Below, piece after piece: positions 61,044 through 64,000 of a stretch of DNA of 64,000 nucleotides. Origin of the DNA: OLB7 sp966250335 (GTDB lineage Bacteria; Bacteroidota; Ignavibacteria; OLB7). The notes under the pieces are model-generated. The model was given only the letters and a program-made list of their open reading frames with translations, was not told the origin of the DNA and did no database searches. The stretch is from NCBI GenBank assembly GCA_966250335.1, contig CBINGZ010000019.1:1-64000 (forward strand), in the 5' to 3' direction. Each line of letters begins with the position of its first letter. Within the stretch, counting starts at the first letter, position 1. Position numbers and translations under genes: made by a program.

Positions 61044-62294
61044 ATGAATTCCTACGCGATCCTCATCCTTGCTTTCCTGCTCGCCGAATATTGTATCGGC
61101 GTTGCCGCGAATCTTCTGAACCTTCGCGCAATGAGATCGGAAATCCCTCCCGATATCAGTGATCTCTACAATATGGAGGAGCGCGCGCGTACTCGTGAGT
61201 ACACCTCTGCACGCACCAGATTCCGTCTGACAAGCTCGGCGTTCGATCTCCTTCTTCTTCTTGCGTTCTGGTTCGCGGGTGGGTTCAATTCGCTCGACCT
61301 GCTGGTACGCTCATGGGAACTTTCCCCCATCTGGACCGGCGTCGCCTACATCGGGGTCCTTATGATTGCGCGGGCGGTGATCTCGCTGCCGTTCAGCATC
61401 TACGACACGTTCGTGCTGGAGGCGCGTTTCGGCTTCAACAAGACCACGCCCGCTCTCTTCGCGGCGGATAGGGTGAAGGGGCTCCTTCTGGCGGTGCTGC
61501 TCGGGGGACCGCTGCTCGCAGGGGTGCTGGCGTTCTTCCAGTATGCCGGGCCGATCGCCTGGCTCTACTGCTGGGGAGCGGCTACCCTCTTCATCCTTAT
61601 TGTACAGTTCGTCGCGCCGGCCTGGATCATGCCTCTCTTCAACAGATTCAAGCCGCTCGAGGAGGGGGAGCTGCGGCGGAGCATTCTCGATTACGCGGGC
61701 TCCGTCGACTTCTCGCTGACGAACATCTTCATTATCGACGGCTCGCGCAGGTCGAGCCGGGCGAACGCCTTCTTCTCCGGGTTCGGCCGCTTCAAGAGGA
61801 TCGCCCTGTACGATACTCTGGTGGCGAACCACACGGTGCCGGAACTTGTCGCCGTGGTGGCGCACGAGGTGGGACATTACAAGCGGAAGCATATCGTGCA
61901 GGGGATGATCATCGCTATCCTCCATATCGGCGTCCTCACCTTCCTTCTCTCCTTCTTCCTGACGGAGCGCGCGTTGTACGATGCGTTCTACATGGAGCAG
62001 AGCTCGATATATGCGGGGCTGATCTTCTTCGGGCTTCTTCTCTCGCCGGTCGAGCTCGTGCTTTCGGTGCTGATGCAGATCCTGTCGCGACGCAACGAGT
62101 TCGAGGCCGACCGCTACGCCACGGTGACGACGCAGACGCCCGGGGCGATGATCGACGCGCTGAAGAAGCTGTCGGTCGATAATCTCGCCAATCCCACGCC
62201 GCACCCTCTCTTCGTCTTCCTCTATTATTCGCATCCCCCCCTCTTCGAGCGGATACGGGCCATCAGGGGTGTGACCGGGGGATCGGCGGCATAG
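61044..62294 (+). CDS. M48-family (Ste24-like) membrane metalloprotease
   Basis: The 416-residue protein starts at the ATG at 61044; the longer frame before it has no membrane or family features. It has about seven transmembrane segments and the full-length Ste24/CaaX protease 1 layout rather than that of the shorter HtpX. The zinc site is HEVGH (His274, Glu275, His278) in VVAHEVGHYKRKH with the third ligand Glu in NEFEADRYA. ARFGFNKTTPALFAADRVKG and SRANAFFSGFGRFKRIALYD are also conserved. It should cleave membrane or misfolded substrates; prenylated targets are unlikely in bacteria. It is transcribed alone. Confidence 0.92.
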   Translation: MNSYAILILAFLLAEYCIGVAANLLNLRAMRSEIPPDISDLYNMEERARTREYTSARTRFRLTSSAFDLLLLLAFWFAGGFNSLDLLVRSWELSPIWTGVAYIGVLMIARAVISLPFSIYDTFVLEARFGFNKTTPALFAADRVKGLLLAVLLGGPLLAGVLAFFQYAGPIAWLYCWGAATLFILIVQFVAPAWIMPLFNRFKPLEEGELRRSILDYAGSVDFSLTNIFIIDGSRRSSRANAFFSGFGRFKRIALYDTLVANHTVPELVAVVAHEVGHYKRKHIVQGMIIAILHIGVLTFLLSFFLTERALYDAFYMEQSSIYAGLIFFGLLLSPVELVLSVLMQILSRRNEFEADRYATVTTQTPGAMIDALKKLSVDNLANPTPHPLFVFLYYSHPPLFERIRAIRGVTGGSAA

Positions 62295-62487
62295 CACGAT
62301 CTTCGTTCGGGAGGGAGTTGGGATCTGAAAATTTTTCTTTGCAGTAATCGGCTGCTGTGCAATATTGCGACGGTTCGCAGCGTCGTATGGTATGTCGACG
62401 CCGTACGTAAATACTGCGACGGCAATTCAAGCTGCGCTCGATATCCATCCAGGGGGATTTCGGGCGCGTATGTTGGAGCCCTGATTC
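62295..62487. other. Region upstream of the trhO leader
   Basis: About 190 bases after the M48 gene. It holds a hairpin (GCGTCG at 62380-62385 with CGACGC at 62396-62401). A TATGTTGG box at 62469-62476 could be the -7 element of the leader transcript, though no TTG lies at the usual distance. No other feature is seen. Confidence 0.35.
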
Positions 62488-62501
62488 AAGGAGGTGATCC
62501 C

Positions 62502-62543
62502 GTGTCTAGTAATTTGATGGGAGCCTCTGGATACGCCTGCTAG
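62502..62543 (+). CDS. Predicted 13-residue leader peptide
   Basis: GTG at 62502 follows an extended Shine-Dalgarno (AAGGAGGTGATCC), one base after its end, about 7 bases from the AGGAGG core. The frame reads MSSNLMGASGYAC and ends in TAG at 62541-62543. It matches no protein known to me. The strong ribosome-binding site, the overlap with an RNA stem and the terminator just downstream argue that its translation, rather than its product, matters. A small RNA without translation is an alternative. Confidence 0.45.
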   Translation: MSSNLMGASGYAC

Positions 62544-62574
62544 CAACACGCTACTCATAGGCTTCCGGATGTTC

Positions 62575-62612
62575 AAAGGCCCTGCTTCTGCTGGAAGCGG
62601 GGCCTTTGCTTT
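62575..62612 (+). terminator. Strong terminator between the leader peptide and trhO
   Basis: A 14-bp stem with one wobble pair (AAAGGCCCTGCTTC with GAAGCGGGGCCTTT), a 5-base loop and a trailing GCTTT, 31 bases after the leader stop and 80 bases before the trhO start. Its position upstream of a gene rather than after one suggests attenuation or a separate small transcript. Confidence 0.85.
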
Positions 62613-62692
62613 AACCGGGTGGCGCTTCCCGTTCGGTCGTTCCCGCGGGGACCATGGTTCCCCACGACCTCTTTCCTTTCGATCCTGAACCA

Positions 62693-63679
62693 ATGTCTTC
62701 CACATCGAACATGGAGCAGAATCTCCCGGGCGCATCGTCATCATGGGTGGTGGCGGCGTTCTACAAGTTCGTATCGCTTCCCGATCATGAGGAGCTTCGT
62801 CTTCCGCTGCTGGAGTTCTGCCGCGAGCAGCGGGTCATGGGGACGATTCTGCTGGCCCCTGAAGGGATCAACGCCACGGTGTCGGCCGAGCGTCGGGCAA
62901 TGGATGCGCTGCTGGCGCGGTTGCGGAGCGATCCCCGTCTTGCCGATCTGGAGCATAAGGAGTCGCTCGCGGAGGAGGCTCCGTTCCATCGCATGAAGGT
63001 GAAGCTGAAGAGGGAGATCGTGACGATGGGGGTCCCCTGGACGAGCCCTGATATACAGGTGGGTCGTTACGTGCCGCCGGAGGAGTGGAACAGGCTCATA
63101 TCCGATCCGGATGTTGTCGTCGTCGACACCCGCAACGAGTACGAGGTGGGGATCGGCACCTTCCGGGGAGCGATCAATCCTCATACCTCATCGTTCAGGG
63201 AGTTCCCCGACTTCGTGCGGGCGAACCTCGACCCGGCCAGGGACAGGCGCGTTGCGATGTTCTGCACGGGGGGGATACGCTGCGAGAAGGCGACGGCATA
63301 TCTGGTGGAGCAGGGGTTCCGGGAGGTGTATCATCTGCAGGGGGGGATCCTCAAATATCTGGAGGAAGTACCTCGCGATGAGAGCCTGTGGGAAGGGGAA
63401 TGCTTCGTGTTCGATCAGCGGGTGACGGTCGATCACGATCTGGCGCCCGGAACGCATCGGGCGTGCCACGGCTGCTGGCTGCCGGTCGGCCCGGAAGAGC
63501 TTCTCTCCCCTCACTATATCGAGGGAGTCTGCTGTCCCCGTTGCCACGATGCTCTCTCTCCCGAACGGCGGGCGGCGCTGGAGGAGCGTCAGCGTCAGGT
63601 GGAGCTGGCCCGGCGGCGCAACGTGCGGCATATCGGCGGACAGGGGGCCGACATCCGTTCATCCGACGGTTTCGTATAA
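62693..63679 (+). CDS. trhO: tRNA uridine(34) hydroxylase TrhO (YceA, rhodanese-related)
   Basis: The 328-residue protein starts at the ATG at 62693; an ATG at 62711 is possible. The N-terminal domain (VVAAFYKFVSLPD, ILLAPEGINATVS) and the rhodanese domain (VVVVDTRNEYEVGIGTFRGAINP, then active loop CTGGIRCEKA with Cys191) match TrhO/YceA. TrhO makes 5-hydroxyuridine at the wobble position of tRNAs. The C-terminal CHGC...CPRC pairs suggest a zinc site, as in family members. A candidate attenuator lies in its leader, which would link a tRNA-modifying enzyme to translation. Length fits the family (E. coli 350). Confidence 0.93.
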   Translation: MSSTSNMEQNLPGASSSWVVAAFYKFVSLPDHEELRLPLLEFCREQRVMGTILLAPEGINATVSAERRAMDALLARLRSDPRLADLEHKESLAEEAPFHRMKVKLKREIVTMGVPWTSPDIQVGRYVPPEEWNRLISDPDVVVVDTRNEYEVGIGTFRGAINPHTSSFREFPDFVRANLDPARDRRVAMFCTGGIRCEKATAYLVEQGFREVYHLQGGILKYLEEVPRDESLWEGECFVFDQRVTVDHDLAPGTHRACHGCWLPVGPEELLSPHYIEGVCCPRCHDALSPERRAALEERQRQVELARRRNVRHIGGQGADIRSSDGFV

Positions 63680-63749
63680 GCCCCGGCGGCGCCGCGGTTC
63701 GGATGCGGCTTCCGGCGATACGTCGTTCAGCAACCAGCAGGAGACCGGC

Positions 63750-64000
63750 ATGGGAAGATTCGACATCCTCCGCGAGATAGAGAGCCTCGACCCCGAGCGC
63801 GACCACGTCCGCATCTACCATCTCACCTGCGGCTACGAGTTCTCGTGGGATACCGTCCGCGCGCTGGAGATAGCGCTCTACCGCACCTACTGCGTGCCGA
63901 GCATCTCCGCGCTTCTCTCATCAACCGGAGAGTTCATCCGCCACACGCAGAAACGATACGACGACACGGCGATCATGGTGGCGGAAATGTCGGAGTCGGG
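63750..64000 (+). CDS. MpaB-like oxygenase (DUF2236), N-terminal part
   Basis: From the ATG at 63750, eight bases after a GGAGA site, 83 complete codons are visible before the window ends. The sequence (MGRFDILREIESLDPERDHVRIYHL..., FSWDTVRALEIALYRTYCVPSISALLSSTGEF, HTQKRYDDTAIMVAEM) matches the start of the oxygenase MpaB / latex-clearing-protein family, which are haem b proteins. The QKRYDD motif is strongly conserved in this family. The haem-binding region lies beyond the window. The substrate is unknown. Confidence 0.75.
   Translation, partial: MGRFDILREIESLDPERDHVRIYHLTCGYEFSWDTVRALEIALYRTYCVPSISALLSSTGEFIRHTQKRYDDTAIMVAEMSES

Larger units (their letters stand above)
62488..62612 (+). 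promoter_or_regulatory. Candidate leader-peptide attenuator upstream of trhO
   Basis: A 13-nt perfect complement of the 16S rRNA tail (AAGGAGGTGATCC, 62488-62500) precedes a 13-codon frame (62502-62543). Segment 1 (GGGAGCCT, 62519-62526, inside the frame) can pair with segment 2 (AGGCTTCC, 62559-62566). A small TAGC/GCTA hairpin lies between. Segment 2 with two more bases (GCTTCCGG, 62561-62568) can instead pair with CTGGAAGC (62591-62598), which is part of the terminator. A ribosome on the frame would free segment 2 and could prevent termination. This is classic attenuator logic, inferred from sequence only. Confidence 0.5.

Noticed and set aside
62480..62505. The AAGGAGGTGATCC stretch as the end of a 16S rRNA gene on the minus strand
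   Set aside because: The adjoining sequence does not match helix 45 of 16S rRNA beyond the 13 bases.

Overview
The window is one contiguous stretch of a GC-rich bacterial chromosome. Three lines of sequence evidence place it in the Bacteroidota/Chlorobiota (FCB) group. About ten predicted secreted proteins end in a type IX secretion system (T9SS) C-terminal sorting domain (a PNP-like motif, a beta-rich stretch with a GR/GK turn, then G-x-Y and a basic end). At least seven promoters fit TTG-N19-21-TAnnTTnG, the Bacteroidota sigma-A type. Several families are typical of that group: DUF6029, Omp28-like, SBBP-repeat, and the DUF4129/MoxR/DUF58 module. The high GC and gene content would suit a Kapabacteria/Ignavibacteria-like lineage, but that is inference and no rRNA is present to settle it. 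There are no phage genes, transposases or CRISPR arrays.

Layout. 1-10.5 kb: a GH5-like secreted glycosidase with an inserted carbohydrate-binding module, an ECF sigma factor overlapping a membrane anti-sigma-like protein that itself carries a T9SS-type C-terminus, a GH105-like hydrolase, an Atg22-like transporter, a methyltransferase, a ureohydrolase and a SemiSWEET. 11.5-20.2 kb: tRNA-Leu(CAG), rlmN, then the conserved membrane/ATPase module RDD (divergent), SpoIIM, a multipass protein, DUF4129, DUF4350, MoxR and DUF58, with overlapping or near-abutting genes. 20.5-29.8 kb: a subtilase lipoprotein, a compact IorA-like thiamine-diphosphate enzyme, a 1,502-residue SBBP/Ig-repeat surface protein, a nucleotidyltransferase-like protein and small membrane or lipoproteins. 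29.9-32.1 kb: groES-groEL behind a perfect CIRCE operator. 32-35.7 kb: a BNR-type surface protein, purE, tRNA-Arg(CCG) and a TPR membrane protein.

35.9-50.4 kb is a cluster of five T9SS substrates: a 2,292-residue beta-helix protein, a dockerin-like protein, and cohesin-like and GWN-repeat proteins. Three of the five share the codon bias of groEL and have clear Shine-Dalgarno sites, which suggests an abundant surface structure. 50.4-51.3 kb holds a decayed TPR gene. 51.3-55.7 kb carries a lipoprotein and a TlpA-like/DUF6029/Omp28-like set. 55.7-64 kb holds a REPIN-like palindromic repeat, an ALDH-nth operon, GAF and DUF2459 genes, a second large palindrome with three tandem 14-mers, a SleB-type hydrolase, a Ste24-like M48 protease, trhO and the start of an MpaB-like oxygenase.

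The most novel-looking signal lies just upstream of trhO (62.49-62.61 kb): a 13-codon reading frame behind a 13-nt perfect complement of the 16S rRNA tail, with mutually exclusive hairpins ending in a strong terminator. This is the architecture of a leader-peptide attenuator. The second most interesting is the ECF sigma/T9SS-tailed membrane protein pair.
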